From Variimorphobacter saccharofermentans (GTDB lineage: Bacteria > Bacillota > Clostridia > Lachnospirales > Lachnospiraceae): 64,000 nucleotides of DNA. Positions within the stretch are counted from its first letter, which is position 1. Each line of letters starts with the position of its first letter. The stretch covers positions 928,001-992,000 of the forward strand of contig NZ_JACEGA010000001.1 of NCBI RefSeq assembly GCF_014174405.1, given 5' to 3'. The translations under genes and the position numbers were made by a program. Below, one piece after another: positions 26,749 to 35,211 of this stretch. Under the pieces are notes generated by a model. That model did no database searches. It saw nothing but the letters and a program-made list of their open reading frames with translations, and had not been told where the DNA came from.

Positions 26749-28185
26749 ATGAGTATTGAATACCTTGAGAACCCCGATGAAATTCATGAAGAGTGTGGCG
26801 TATTTGGAGCCTATGACCTGGATGGAAATGATGTTGTATCTTCGATTTATTACGGCCTGTTTGCGTTACAGCATAGAGGGCAGGAGAGCTGTGGTATTGC
26901 GATCAGTGATACCAATGGCCCGAAGGGTAAAGTGAAGGTATGGAAGGGCATGGGCCTGGTAAGCGAAGTATTTTCACCCGAGAATTTGGAGACGCTGGCC
27001 GGCGGTAATATCGGTGTCGGACATGTTCGTTATTCTACAGCGGGTGGTAGTAACATTAGTAATACGCAGCCTCTAGTACTTAATTATGTGAAGGGAACCC
27101 TGGCACTTGCCCATAATGGAAACCTGGTTAACACTCCGGAATTACGAAGAGAGCTGGAATATACCGGAGCTATCTTTCAGACGACAATTGATTCTGAGGT
27201 CATCGCATATCATATTGCAAGAGAGCGTCTGAACAGCAAGACCGTTGAGGAGGCGGTATCCAGAGCCATGAAGAAAATCAGTGGTGCATATTCGCTGGTA
27301 ATTATGAGTCCCAGAAAGCTAATTGGAGCAAGAGACCCCTTCGGATTTCACCCGCTTTGTATCGGCAAGAGAAATAATGCCTTTATATTAGCATCTGAAA
27401 CGGCTGCTCTTCATGCAGTGGATGCGGAATTTATTCGTGATGTACTACCCGGCGAGGTAGTAATGATTGATAAGGATGGAATTCATTCGAATACGGAGCT
27501 ATGTACACCGAAGATAGCAAGATGTATTTTTGAATATATTTATTTTGCCAGACCGGATACCAGCTTTGATGGTGTAAGTGTATATAATTCCAGAATTATG
27601 GCCGGTAGAATCCTGGCACAGACCCATCCTGTTGAAGCTGATATTATAGTAGGTGTACCTGATTCCGGTAATGCTGCTGCATTAGGATATTCCATGGAAT
27701 CCGGAATTCCTTTTGGTATGGCCTTTGTGAAAAACAGTTATGTTGGACGTACCTTTATAAAGCCCAAGCAAGCAATGCGACAATCCAGTGTCCGTATTAA
27801 GCTCAATGTTTTGGCGGAGGTAGTTCGGGGCAAGAGGGTTGTAATGATCGATGATTCTATTGTCAGAGGAACAACCAGCGAGAAAATTGTTCGAATGCTT
27901 AAGAATGCAGGCGCTACGGAGGTACATGTAAGAATAAGCTCGCCACCGTTCTTACATCCGTGTTACTTTGGAACAGACATTCCGACAGGAGAACAACTGA
28001 TTGCTCATAATCATTCAGTGGAAGAAATTCGTCAGATGATCGATGCGGATTCTTTGGGATATCTGGAAGTGGAGCGTCTAAGTGATATGATTGGCGGAGA
28101 TACCGGATTTTGTGATGCCTGCTTCACCGGCAATTATCCCATTGATCCACCCAAGGAGGATATACGGGGAGAATTCGAGGCCTAA
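26749..28185 (+). CDS. purF: Amidophosphoribosyltransferase (purine synthesis)
   Basis: 478-residue first enzyme of purine synthesis, making phosphoribosylamine from PRPP and glutamine. A short propeptide (15 residues) precedes the catalytic Cys of CGVFGAYD, which is exposed after cleavage as in the Bacillus type. The N-terminal glutaminase domain has VGHVRYSTAG and LAHNGNL. The PRTase domain has VVMIDDSIVRGTTS. Cysteines in ARCIFEYIYFARPDT, SPPFLHPCYFG and GFCDACFTG fit the 4Fe-4S cluster of this oxygen-sensitive form. Start chosen at the ATG with AGAGAGGAAATAGG upstream; an in-frame GTG lies eight codons earlier. Confidence 0.95.
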   Translation: MSIEYLENPDEIHEECGVFGAYDLDGNDVVSSIYYGLFALQHRGQESCGIAISDTNGPKGKVKVWKGMGLVSEVFSPENLETLAGGNIGVGHVRYSTAGGSNISNTQPLVLNYVKGTLALAHNGNLVNTPELRRELEYTGAIFQTTIDSEVIAYHIARERLNSKTVEEAVSRAMKKISGAYSLVIMSPRKLIGARDPFGFHPLCIGKRNNAFILASETAALHAVDAEFIRDVLPGEVVMIDKDGIHSNTELCTPKIARCIFEYIYFARPDTSFDGVSVYNSRIMAGRILAQTHPVEADIIVGVPDSGNAAALGYSMESGIPFGMAFVKNSYVGRTFIKPKQAMRQSSVRIKLNVLAEVVRGKRVVMIDDSIVRGTTSEKIVRMLKNAGATEVHVRISSPPFLHPCYFGTDIPTGEQLIAHNHSVEEIRQMIDADSLGYLEVERLSDMIGGDTGFCDACFTGNYPIDPPKEDIRGEFEA

Positions 28186-28205
28186 TGAGAGAATCGGAGG
28201 TATGT

Positions 28206-29258
28206 ATGGAATTTTATGCAGATGATAGTAATGTAAACGTCATTGGAAGAAGCTTAATGATGAATAATACAAGATATCTGGGATATTCCTGTTCAGCAAT
28301 AGAGTTTGAATTTACTGGAACGAAAGTGGAAGCTGATATATGGACGGATTCTGATACACTGGAAACAGAATTAAAAGCATGGGTTGCAGTCTTTGTAAAT
28401 GATGAGGAGCTTCCGGTGAAGCGTTTTTCCTTGGAGAAGAACGGAATCTACCTGTTATATGAGGGAGCGAAGTCTCAGACGACGAAGATACGTCTTGTAA
28501 AATATTCGGAAGCAGCGTTTGGAAAGATTGGCATAAGATCAATCAGAATAGATAGCGACCAGCCACCTCGACCCACAAAGAAGAAGAGCAGAAGGATAGA
28601 GTTTATTGGAAATTCGATTACCTGTGGCTACGGGAATGAAGGAATATGGAATGTTGATACATTCCAAACCTCACAGGAAAATCCTTGGGAGGCCTATGCG
28701 GCTTTAACCGCGAGAAAACTGGAGGCAGATTATCAATTAGTTTGCTGGAGTGGTATCGGTATTATCTCAAACTATACAGAACAAGAGGTACCAAACACGA
28801 CGGAATGGCTGATGCCACAATTATATCCATATACGGACCGAGCAACGGATCAGGTGTTGGGTAACACTGAACCGGAAGTGTGGAAGAATGAGAGGTTTGA
28901 TCCCGATTGTATCGTAATTAATTTGGGAACGAATGATTCCAGCTATACGAAGAACATCAATGAACGGGTAGAAGCTTTCGGTAATCGTTATTATGAATTT
29001 GTTCGGGAGGTACGGAATAAGAATCCCAGATCAAAGATCCTATGCACATTAGGAGCCATGGGTCAGGACCTGTGTGAAGCCATACGGCAGCAGGTGGAAA
29101 GAATGAATAGCGAAGGTGACGATAACGTACATTTTATGGACTTCGACGTACAACGGGAGGAAGACGGGATCGGTACGGATTGGCATCCAAGTAAGGCCAC
29201 CCATAGAAAAATGGCTGTCAAACTAACGGATAAACTGAAAACAATAATGAACTGGTAG
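28206..29258 (+). CDS. CE2-type carbohydrate esterase (SGNH hydrolase)
   Basis: 350 residues. The N-terminal ~105-residue jelly-roll domain (NVIGRSLMMNNTRYLGYSCSAIEFEFTG) is followed by a SGNH hydrolase domain with nucleophile block FIGNSITCGYGNEG, block III VINLGTNDSS and the catalytic His in GTDWHPS. This two-domain order is that of CE2 acetyl-esterases such as CtCE2, which remove acetyl groups from xylan or mannan oligosaccharides. No signal peptide is seen, so it probably acts on imported oligosaccharides. ATG at 28206 chosen for GGAGG five bases upstream; an in-frame ATG overlaps the purF stop (TAATG). Its place inside the purine genes is odd. Confidence 0.82.
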   Translation: MEFYADDSNVNVIGRSLMMNNTRYLGYSCSAIEFEFTGTKVEADIWTDSDTLETELKAWVAVFVNDEELPVKRFSLEKNGIYLLYEGAKSQTTKIRLVKYSEAAFGKIGIRSIRIDSDQPPRPTKKKSRRIEFIGNSITCGYGNEGIWNVDTFQTSQENPWEAYAALTARKLEADYQLVCWSGIGIISNYTEQEVPNTTEWLMPQLYPYTDRATDQVLGNTEPEVWKNERFDPDCIVINLGTNDSSYTKNINERVEAFGNRYYEFVREVRNKNPRSKILCTLGAMGQDLCEAIRQQVERMNSEGDDNVHFMDFDVQREEDGIGTDWHPSKATHRKMAVKLTDKLKTIMNW

Positions 29259-29360
29259 TAAAAGGATCATTTTATTGCTATAATACTTGTTATAAAACAG
29301 GAATACATTGCCTGATCGAATAAGATAGGAACCGTCATAAACGGAGAAACGGAGGAAAAA

Positions 29361-30794
29361 ATGAGTTATGATAAGTATGTGAGTCCCCTATCCGAACGTT
29401 ATGCTAGTAAAGAAATGCAATATATTTTCTCACCGGATATGAAATTTAAGACCTGGAGAAAGTTATGGGTAGCATTAGCGGAAGCGGAGAGAGAGCTTGG
29501 ACTTAATATAACCGAGGAACAGATCGCTGAATTAAAAGCGCACATGGACGATATTAATTATGAGGTTGCGAAAGAAAGAGAAGCACTCGTTCGCCATGAC
29601 GTAATGTCCCATGTCTATGCTTACGGAGAGCAATGTCCGAAAGCAAAGGGGATTATCCATCTGGGTGCTACCTCCTGCTATGTTGGAGACAATACGGATG
29701 TAATTGTAATGACAGAGGCACTGAAGCTGGTTAGAAAAAAGCTGCTCAATGTAATGGCAGAGCTTTCTAAATTCGCAATGGAGTATCGCTCCCAGCCTAC
29801 CCTTGCATTTACTCATTTCCAGCCTGCACAGCCCACTACTGTAGGAAAAAGAGCATCCCTATGGCTTATGGAGTTAAAGCTGGATTATGATGATATAAAT
29901 TATCTGATTGACAGTTGTATGCTGTTGGGATCAAAAGGAACAACGGGTACCCAGGCAAGCTTTTTAGAACTCTTTGACGGGGATCATGATAAGATCAAAA
30001 AGCTAGATCAGAAAATTGCAGAGAAAATGGGCTTCCGTGGCTGTTATCCTGTATCCGGACAGACCTATTCCAGAAAGGTTGATACAAGAGTATTGAATGT
30101 CCTGGCGGGTATTGCTGCCAGTGCTCATAAATTTTCCAATGATATTCGTCTATTACAGCATCTAAAAGAAATTGAAGAGCCCTTTGAGAAAAACCAAATC
30201 GGTTCTTCCGCCATGGCATATAAACGAAACCCAATGAGAAGTGAACGTATCGCTTCCTTAGCAAACTATGTAATGGTGGATGCCCTAAATCCTGCTATTA
30301 CCTCAGCTACCCAGTGGTTTGAAAGAACCCTGGATGATTCTGCAAACAAGAGAATTAGTATTCCGGAAGCATTCCTTGCGGTGGACGGTATTCTCGATTT
30401 GTATCTGAATGTAGTGGATGGGTTAGTAGTATATCCGAAGGTTATTGAGAAGCGTTTGATGCAAGAACTTCCTTTTATGGCTACTGAAAATATTATGATG
30501 GATGCTGTGAAAGCCGGAGGAGACAGACAGGAGCTTCATGAGAAAATACGTACTCTTTCCATGCAGGCAGGCAGAAATGTTAAGGAATTTGGGTTGGAGA
30601 ATAATCTGCTTGAACTCATTGCAGCAGACCCGGCCTTCAACATGAGTCTGGAGGATTTAAAGGCTTCCATGGATCCTGCAAAGTATACGGGAAGAGCCAA
30701 AGAACAGACAGAAGAATTTATTCGTGATGTGATACAGCCTATTTTAGATGAAAATAAGGAGTTGCTAGGGTTAAAAGCAGATATCAAGGTGTGA
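29361..30794 (+). CDS. purB: Adenylosuccinate lyase
   Basis: 477-residue member of the fumarase/aspartase superfamily catalysing two fumarate-releasing steps of purine synthesis. It shows DYDKYVSPLSERYAS-type N-terminus (here YDKYVSPLSERYASKEMQYIFS), RHDVMSHVYAYGEQCP, GATSCYVGDNTD, THFQPAQPTTVGKRA and the mobile signature loop GSSAMAYKRNPMRSER with the catalytic Ser. Length matches the longer Clostridial/eukaryote-like PurB form. ACGGAGGAAAAA precedes the ATG. It ends in a strong terminator, closing the purine stretch that starts at purC. Confidence 0.95.
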   Translation: MSYDKYVSPLSERYASKEMQYIFSPDMKFKTWRKLWVALAEAERELGLNITEEQIAELKAHMDDINYEVAKEREALVRHDVMSHVYAYGEQCPKAKGIIHLGATSCYVGDNTDVIVMTEALKLVRKKLLNVMAELSKFAMEYRSQPTLAFTHFQPAQPTTVGKRASLWLMELKLDYDDINYLIDSCMLLGSKGTTGTQASFLELFDGDHDKIKKLDQKIAEKMGFRGCYPVSGQTYSRKVDTRVLNVLAGIAASAHKFSNDIRLLQHLKEIEEPFEKNQIGSSAMAYKRNPMRSERIASLANYVMVDALNPAITSATQWFERTLDDSANKRISIPEAFLAVDGILDLYLNVVDGLVVYPKVIEKRLMQELPFMATENIMMDAVKAGGDRQELHEKIRTLSMQAGRNVKEFGLENNLLELIAADPAFNMSLEDLKASMDPAKYTGRAKEQTEEFIRDVIQPILDENKELLGLKADIKV

Positions 30795-30857
30795 TGCTAG
30801 ATCATAAAGTACCACAATCAAACCCATAGTTTCAATATAGTAATAAAGAATATATAT

Positions 30858-30908
30858 TGCCGGTGCATCGGATATGAAATCACATAGCAGATACACCGGC
30901 ATATTTTT
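30858..30908 (+). terminator. Rho-independent terminator after purB
   Basis: Stem TGCCGGTGcAT / ATaCACCGGCA followed by TATTTTTT. Also faces the end of the convergent HMA gene. Confidence 0.8.
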
Positions 30909-30972
30909 TGCTCATTATGATGTGATGCCCTATAAAAATGGTTATTTGGGTTCAAAGATAAGCGAAAGAGTA

Positions 30973-31179
30973 TTAATCATTGACTTTACATCCTACATGC
31001 TCGATGGCATTACGAATACTACAATCATCTGCAGGATCGTTGTAGTGGACTTCAACAGTGCTTCGGCCAAGATCAATATTTACCTTCTGTACACCATCGA
31101 TCTCTTCCAGAACATTCTTTACCTGTGTTTTCACCGGATTATTAATTAATCCGCTTACATTATAATGTACCTGATTCAT
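30973..31179 (-). CDS. Small HMA-fold protein without a CxxC motif
   Basis: 68 residues. The pattern VHYNVSGLINNPVKTQVKNVLEEIDGVQKVNIDLGRSTVEVHYND matches the beta-alpha-beta-beta-alpha-beta heavy-metal-associated fold of copper chaperones (VEGMTCxxCxxxVxxALxxxxGVxxVxVxLxxxxVxV). The metal-binding GMTCxxC loop is replaced by SGLINNP, and the only cysteines are Cys54 and Cys64 near the C-terminus. It probably does not bind copper in the usual way. A perfect AAGGAGGG site lies 11 bases upstream, so it is a real gene. Function unknown; partner interaction through the fold is possible. Confidence 0.7.
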   Translation of the reverse strand: MNQVHYNVSGLINNPVKTQVKNVLEEIDGVQKVNIDLGRSTVEVHYNDPADDCSIRNAIEHVGCKVND

Positions 31180-31336
31180 TCGATGCTACCCTCCTTAATA
31201 AATGTTATTCTTAGTCTTTGATGAATTAAGAAAAATTAGTCATAGCAGGTAGCAATAATGAATTTTTAATGATTATTTATGATGGTACATTAACAGGAGC
31301 TCCAATTATGATCCCGTCTTCAAAATAGTCCCCTTA

Positions 31337-32143
31337 TTACAGTGGTAGATCCCGTCTCTGAAAGGTAAACAGCGCAACTGCGTAGGATAGAATTCCGATG
31401 ATACCCATAACAAAGAAGGATAAACCGAAGCCTTCACCGGAAGTGATTTTCTCCGGATTATACAGAGTAAATAGGGAGAAGTACCTTAAGAAATCAGTCG
31501 CTTCACCTACATCCGATATCATCTGAAACAGTAGAAAAGCTACCGGAAGTCCTGCACCCACCGCAAGTGAGTTCTTCGTATCGTTAAAAAAGCAGGAAGC
31601 AAAAAATCCGATGCCGGTTATCGCATAATACAGGAGTAATGCCCCGGCATTTAATATTACAAAGCCCTTTACATCTAATTCTCCTGGGAAGTTTATATTG
31701 CATACAATAATTCCTACTACAGTAATGATACCAATTAAAAGCGTAGTGCTGACAAGTAGATAAGTTGCCTGAGTTCCGGCAATTTTCATTCTGGCATTGG
31801 GAGTGGATAATAAATATGCCATGGACCCTTTATCTACAAGGGAGGCTATACTGCGGTTTGCAATAATAATGGTATATATCATGGGAAGCAGCAATATTAG
31901 AAACCCATAAAAATACGTAGCAATAAAACCTAACAGAGTACCCCCTGTTTCAGTAAAGCCCATAGCGGAAATCAGCTCTTTCGGAAACATTTCCAGAACT
32001 TCGTTTAAGCTGTCCTGGGATGCAGGATCATACATACTAATTATAATCGGAAGATACATCATGGAAACAGCTAATATAATTAGAAACACTATGTAGTTTT
32101 GCTTTAAGGTTGCCTTAAATAATGGTTTGCTTAACATCTTCAT
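31337..32143 (-). CDS. ABC-2 type transporter permease
   Basis: 268-residue membrane protein with about six hydrophobic segments, N-terminus LSKPLFKATLKQNYIVFLIILAVSMMYLP typical of ABC-2 permeases. It forms an exporter with the ATPase encoded immediately upstream in the same operon. In-frame starts: a GTG at 32158 that would overlap the ATPase stop, ATG at 32143 and ATG at 32137; AAGGAGG just before favours one of the two ATGs. Resembles the permeases of antibiotic or bacteriocin resistance transporters, but the substrate is unknown. Confidence 0.8.
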   Translation of the reverse strand: MKMLSKPLFKATLKQNYIVFLIILAVSMMYLPIIISMYDPASQDSLNEVLEMFPKELISAMGFTETGGTLLGFIATYFYGFLILLLPMIYTIIIANRSIASLVDKGSMAYLLSTPNARMKIAGTQATYLLVSTTLLIGIITVVGIIVCNINFPGELDVKGFVILNAGALLLYYAITGIGFFASCFFNDTKNSLAVGAGLPVAFLLFQMISDVGEATDFLRYFSLFTLYNPEKITSGEGFGLSFFVMGIIGILSYAVALFTFQRRDLPL

Positions 32144-32154
32144 TCTCCTCCTTT

Positions 32155-33054
32155 TCACACCTTGGACTTACTGGAGTTACCATAGTATTGCATGAATACG
32201 TCTTCCAGAGTACTGTTTTCAACTGATAAATCAAGAATGGTGTATTTTCCAAGCTCCTGTACTAAGGATGAGACATTACCCAATACGGAGACCTTTACGA
32301 TGGATCCATTCACAGAGATGCTTTCAAAATGGTTTTTCTCCGCAAAGGCAGCAGCGGAAGAAGGGGAGTCAAAGGTAATCAGATAGGTCCTGCGACGTTT
32401 TTCCTTCAGATTATGTATATCTTCCGTAGCAACCAATTCACCCTGTCGTATGATGCCGATGCGGTCACAGGTTCGTTCAATTTCCTCAAAGCTGTGGGAA
32501 GACATTAGAATAGTTTTCCCTTTTGCTTTTTCTTCAAGAATAAGATCCGCAAATATTTTCTGCATTAAGGGATCCAGACCACTAGTGGGTTCATCCAATA
32601 TCAGTACTTTGGGATTGTGCATGAAGGCGCAGATGATTCCGAGCTTTTGCTTCATTCCCTTTGACATCTTACGAATCCGGCCTTTCGCATCAAGCTCGAA
32701 GCGATCTATTAACTGGTCACGGTAGGAGAGATCAATCTTACCACGCATTTCTCCCATGAATTTGAGAAAATCCGCTCCATTCATCCCGTCAAAAAAAGCA
32801 ATTTCTGCAGGTAAATATCCTAAATCCTTCATAATGTCCGCTGTATTGGTGCGACATTCTTTGCCAAGAATCGAAGCATATCCTTTGTCCGGTGTCAAAA
32901 AACCCATCAGATGTCGGATTGTTGTCGTTTTCCCGGCACCGTTCGGACCAAGATAACCGAATACTTCTCCTTCGTTCACGGTAAAGGTTAAGTCAAAAAC
33001 TCCTTTATGGTTTCCGTAGTCCTTTGTTAATCCGTTGATTTCAATAATGGACAT
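32155..33054 (-). CDS. ABC transporter ATP-binding protein (ABC-2 exporter)
   Basis: 299 residues. Walker A GPNGAGKTTTIRHLMG, Q-loop region LGYLPAEIAFFDGM, signature MSKGMKQKLGI (KMSKGMKQ, typical of the CcmA/drug-resistance ABC-2 group), Walker B VLILDEPTSGLDPL, and a C-terminal ~80-residue accessory domain. Works with the following permease. Lies 111 bp downstream of the tetR gene on the same strand, so the three genes are probably one transcript from the operator-covered promoter at 33890-33918. Confidence 0.88.
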   Translation of the reverse strand: MSIIEINGLTKDYGNHKGVFDLTFTVNEGEVFGYLGPNGAGKTTTIRHLMGFLTPDKGYASILGKECRTNTADIMKDLGYLPAEIAFFDGMNGADFLKFMGEMRGKIDLSYRDQLIDRFELDAKGRIRKMSKGMKQKLGIICAFMHNPKVLILDEPTSGLDPLMQKIFADLILEEKAKGKTILMSSHSFEEIERTCDRIGIIRQGELVATEDIHNLKEKRRRTYLITFDSPSSAAAFAEKNHFESISVNGSIVKVSVLGNVSSLVQELGKYTILDLSVENSTLEDVFMQYYGNSSKSKV

Positions 33055-33165
33055 TTTTACTCCCCTTTCATATATAATTATATTTATTATGCCCTGCCGA
33101 ATGTATTGAGAAAGGCAGAGCCTTTCATATCAGTGGTGTTTCATGAAGATTTGATAGTACCGCAC

Positions 33166-33834
33166 TTATTTCAAATACTCTTCTTTATAAAAGGTGTTGC
33201 GAAATAATGTCATGTAGGCTTTGTATAAATCGACTGCTTCTTGAAAAATCAAAGAGAGTTGATTGTCAGATGACTTCTGTTTGTACTTGAGAGCGGCCTG
33301 ATTGGCACACCCTTCAGAACACCAGGTTATTAATTGAATCACCATCATTGGATTAATTCCTTCTTTGAATTTTGAATAATCAATTCCCTGGAAGAAAGCC
33401 ATAGCACGCTCATGCGTGTATCTTGTGTTGAACTTCTCTATTTCGCTCTTTACGCAGGGTGCTGTTTCAAATACTGATTTTTTCATGAAATCAGACATAT
33501 GCGGGTAGTCTATAGAACACTTCATCTTAAGTTGCTGAATGGCTTCTATACGCTCAAAAAAATCAGTGTAAATCATATAGGATGGGCAACCATCCGGTCC
33601 GGGACTGTCAACGATTTTTTCAAGTGTATTACCGCAGTATTCATACAAATACAGATAAAAATTCTTCTTCGATTCAAAGTAGTAGAATAAGCTGCCTTTT
33701 GATATACCGGCTTCTTTTGTAATAGCATCAACTGAGGATTTCGTATATCCGTATTCACTAAATATCTTAAGGCCAGCGTTTATAATCGCTAATCTCTTTG
33801 CTTCATCAAGATTTTCAAAGACATCGTAAGACAT
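33166..33834 (-). CDS. TetR-family transcriptional regulator
   Basis: 222 residues. N-terminal DNA-binding domain: AIINAGLKIFSEYGYTKSSVDAITKEAGISKGSLFYYFESKKNFYLYLYEY, the canonical TetR helix-turn-helix with the GSLFYYFxSK recognition end. The C-terminal ligand domain is not informative. ATG at 33834 has GAGAGG eight bases before it; an in-frame GTG nine bases earlier is less likely. Two copies of a TTGACCA/TGGTCAA palindrome overlap its promoter, so it most likely represses itself and the downstream ABC-2 transporter until a toxic ligand is sensed. Confidence 0.88.
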   Translation of the reverse strand: MSYDVFENLDEAKRLAIINAGLKIFSEYGYTKSSVDAITKEAGISKGSLFYYFESKKNFYLYLYEYCGNTLEKIVDSPGPDGCPSYMIYTDFFERIEAIQQLKMKCSIDYPHMSDFMKKSVFETAPCVKSEIEKFNTRYTHERAMAFFQGIDYSKFKEGINPMMVIQLITWCSEGCANQAALKYKQKSSDNQLSLIFQEAVDLYKAYMTLFRNTFYKEEYLK

Positions 33835-33867
33835 ATTTAGCACCTCTCATTCTTATCTAAGCTCTGT

Positions 33868-33886
33868 GTTGACCACTTTGGTCAAC
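33868..33886. promoter_or_regulatory. TetR operator 1
   Basis: GTTGACCACTTTGGTCAAC, a dyad with GTTGACCA/TGGTCAAC arms just downstream of the tetR -10 box on the minus strand. Its centre lies 33 bp, about three helical turns, from that of operator 2. Confidence 0.65.
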
Positions 33887-33889
33887 TTT

Positions 33890-33918
33890 ATAGTAACACA
33901 ATTGACCAAAGTGGTCAA
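33890..33918 (-). promoter_or_regulatory. tetR promoter overlapping operator 2
   Basis: On the minus strand TTGACC (33918-33913), 17-bp spacer, TACTAT (33895-33890). The -35 box is embedded in the palindrome TTGACCAAAGTGGTCAA (33902-33918), so repressor binding and polymerase binding exclude each other. Confidence 0.65.
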
Positions 33919-33950
33919 CAGCTTAATGAAATTCTAATCTTTAAGAAGAA

Positions 33951-33979
33951 TTGACAATTTTCAATTATGGTATTATTAT
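33951..33979 (+). promoter_or_regulatory. SigmaA-type promoter of the ROK / radical SAM operon
   Basis: TTGACA, 17-bp spacer, TATTAT; near-consensus. The only clear promoter found before the ROK regulator, the His/Tyr-x-Asp protein and the radical SAM gene. Confidence 0.65.
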
Positions 33980-34007
33980 TAAATAAACTTTTAAAAGTAT
34001 ATTTAAT
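33978..34007. promoter_or_regulatory. 30-bp palindromic operator candidate at the ROK promoter
   Basis: Arms ATTAAATAaACTTTT and AAAAGTaTATTTAAT form an almost perfect dyad overlapping the -10 box and the start site. Likely binding site of the ROK regulator encoded just downstream. Confidence 0.55.
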
Positions 34008-34024
34008 AAGTGGAGGTATATGAT

Positions 34025-35038
34025 ATGAAAATAGATGAATGTTCTCACTTTGATCAGGTTCGGGCTCAGAACAGAAAAACAATAAGGAATTTAATGAGGC
34101 ATTTTGCTTCGATTGGTAAAAGTGAACTTGCACGTATTTCCAGATTAAGCTTTCCCACTGTATCAGCAGTACTGAATGAATTACTAGATTCCAATGAAGT
34201 TATTATACTTCCGGAAGCAACTTCCCGAGGCGGGCGTCCGGGAGCAGAATATGCACTAAATCCTTTATATCATGTTGCAATCTGCGGATATCTGGAAGAA
34301 GAAACCCTTCATCTGCGTATCTGTGATACCTTAGGTAATACTTTAAGCGAGAAAATCATTGTAATAACGGAAGACATAAAACCAGAAGAATTATTAGAGC
34401 TATTTCAGGAAATACGGAAGGAATATCCTTCTTTATCAGTGATATCCTTAGGTGTTCCAGGTGTAGTTGATAAAGGAGTTATCTGCTCGCTTTCCTGCTT
34501 TACGAATATTAACGGCTTCCCAATAAAAGAGTATCTTGAGGATAACTTGGGACTACCGGTATTTATGGAAAATGACACCAACGTATTTACCTCGGCGGAG
34601 CGTGATATGTGGCCTGACTTGGTTCATTTATTCTTGAATCATGATTGTATCGGTTGTGGTATCCTTTTAAATGGTTCATTGATTAGGGGTGCGAACGGAT
34701 TTGCTGGAGAGCTGGAGCACTTATTAGTGGGAGATGGGACAGCTGATCGAAACTTGGGGACTATACTGAAAGATATTGCGGTAAGAGATACGAAGAAGAA
34801 GGATCATATCATTCAATTGTCTAAAATAATTAATACCTTTATATGTACGATCAACCCTCCCCATATTGCAATATCCGGATTCGAGATAAGTGAAGAGGAT
34901 TTGGATATTATCCTTTCCGTCTTAAAAGCAGGGATGGAAGAACGTTATTTGCCACAACTACACATTGTTGACGAGGTAGATGAACTCTATTTTACAGGAT
35001 TAACAGAGATTGTTTTGGATTATTGGAAATCGATATAG
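34025..35038 (+). CDS. Divergent ROK-family transcriptional regulator
   Basis: 337 residues. A winged helix-turn-helix (IGKSELARISRLSFPTVSAVLNELLDSNEV) precedes a ROK-like domain (ISLGVPGVVDKG, NINGFPIKEYLEDNLGLPVFMENDTNV, GIGCGILLNGSLIRGANGFAGELEH). The usual phosphate loop DxGGT is replaced (AICGYLEEETLHL) and the zinc motif CxCGxxGC after GELEH is absent (VGDGTADRN), so it is neither a sugar kinase nor a standard zinc-bearing NagC/XylR protein. ATG 34025 has GGAGG eight bases upstream. It begins the unit leading to the candidate peptide precursor 50 bp downstream, with no terminator between, and probably controls it by binding the palindrome at its own promoter. Confidence 0.8.
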   Translation: MKIDECSHFDQVRAQNRKTIRNLMRHFASIGKSELARISRLSFPTVSAVLNELLDSNEVIILPEATSRGGRPGAEYALNPLYHVAICGYLEEETLHLRICDTLGNTLSEKIIVITEDIKPEELLELFQEIRKEYPSLSVISLGVPGVVDKGVICSLSCFTNINGFPIKEYLEDNLGLPVFMENDTNVFTSAERDMWPDLVHLFLNHDCIGCGILLNGSLIRGANGFAGELEHLLVGDGTADRNLGTILKDIAVRDTKKKDHIIQLSKIINTFICTINPPHIAISGFEISEEDLDIILSVLKAGMEERYLPQLHIVDEVDELYFTGLTEIVLDYWKSI

Positions 35039-35088
35039 CTTAAAATTCTATACAAACAATAAACTTACACAGAAATGGAGGCAATTAT

Positions 35089-35211
35089 TTGGATTTGCTT
35101 TATCACCCAATTATATTGTATGCCAATATAAAACATGGTAAAATTAAATACAAATATCTGTTCATAACAAATATTAATGTCAAAGCCCAGTATAGAAAGG
35201 TTGCTAAATGA
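35089..35211 (+). CDS. 40-residue small ORF coupled to the candidate precursor gene
   Basis: Short TTG-start frame with GGAGG seven bases upstream (35077-35081). It encodes a basic, Tyr/Ile/Lys-rich peptide (DLLYHPIILYANIKHGKIK ... AQYRKVAK). Its TGA overlaps the ATG of the next gene as ATGA, the classical translational-coupling arrangement. No recognisable domain or signal peptide. It could be a leader or recognition peptide, a regulatory upstream ORF, or an N-terminal piece of the next protein separated by a frameshift. Start and overlap geometry argue that it is translated. No homology evidence available. Confidence 0.5.
   Translation: MDLLYHPIILYANIKHGKIKYKYLFITNINVKAQYRKVAK

Noticed and set aside
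35076..35132. An 18-codon frame starting at the ATG at 35076
   Set aside because: Its start lies over the GGAGG site and it has no ribosome site of its own; the TTG frame at 35089 fits better.
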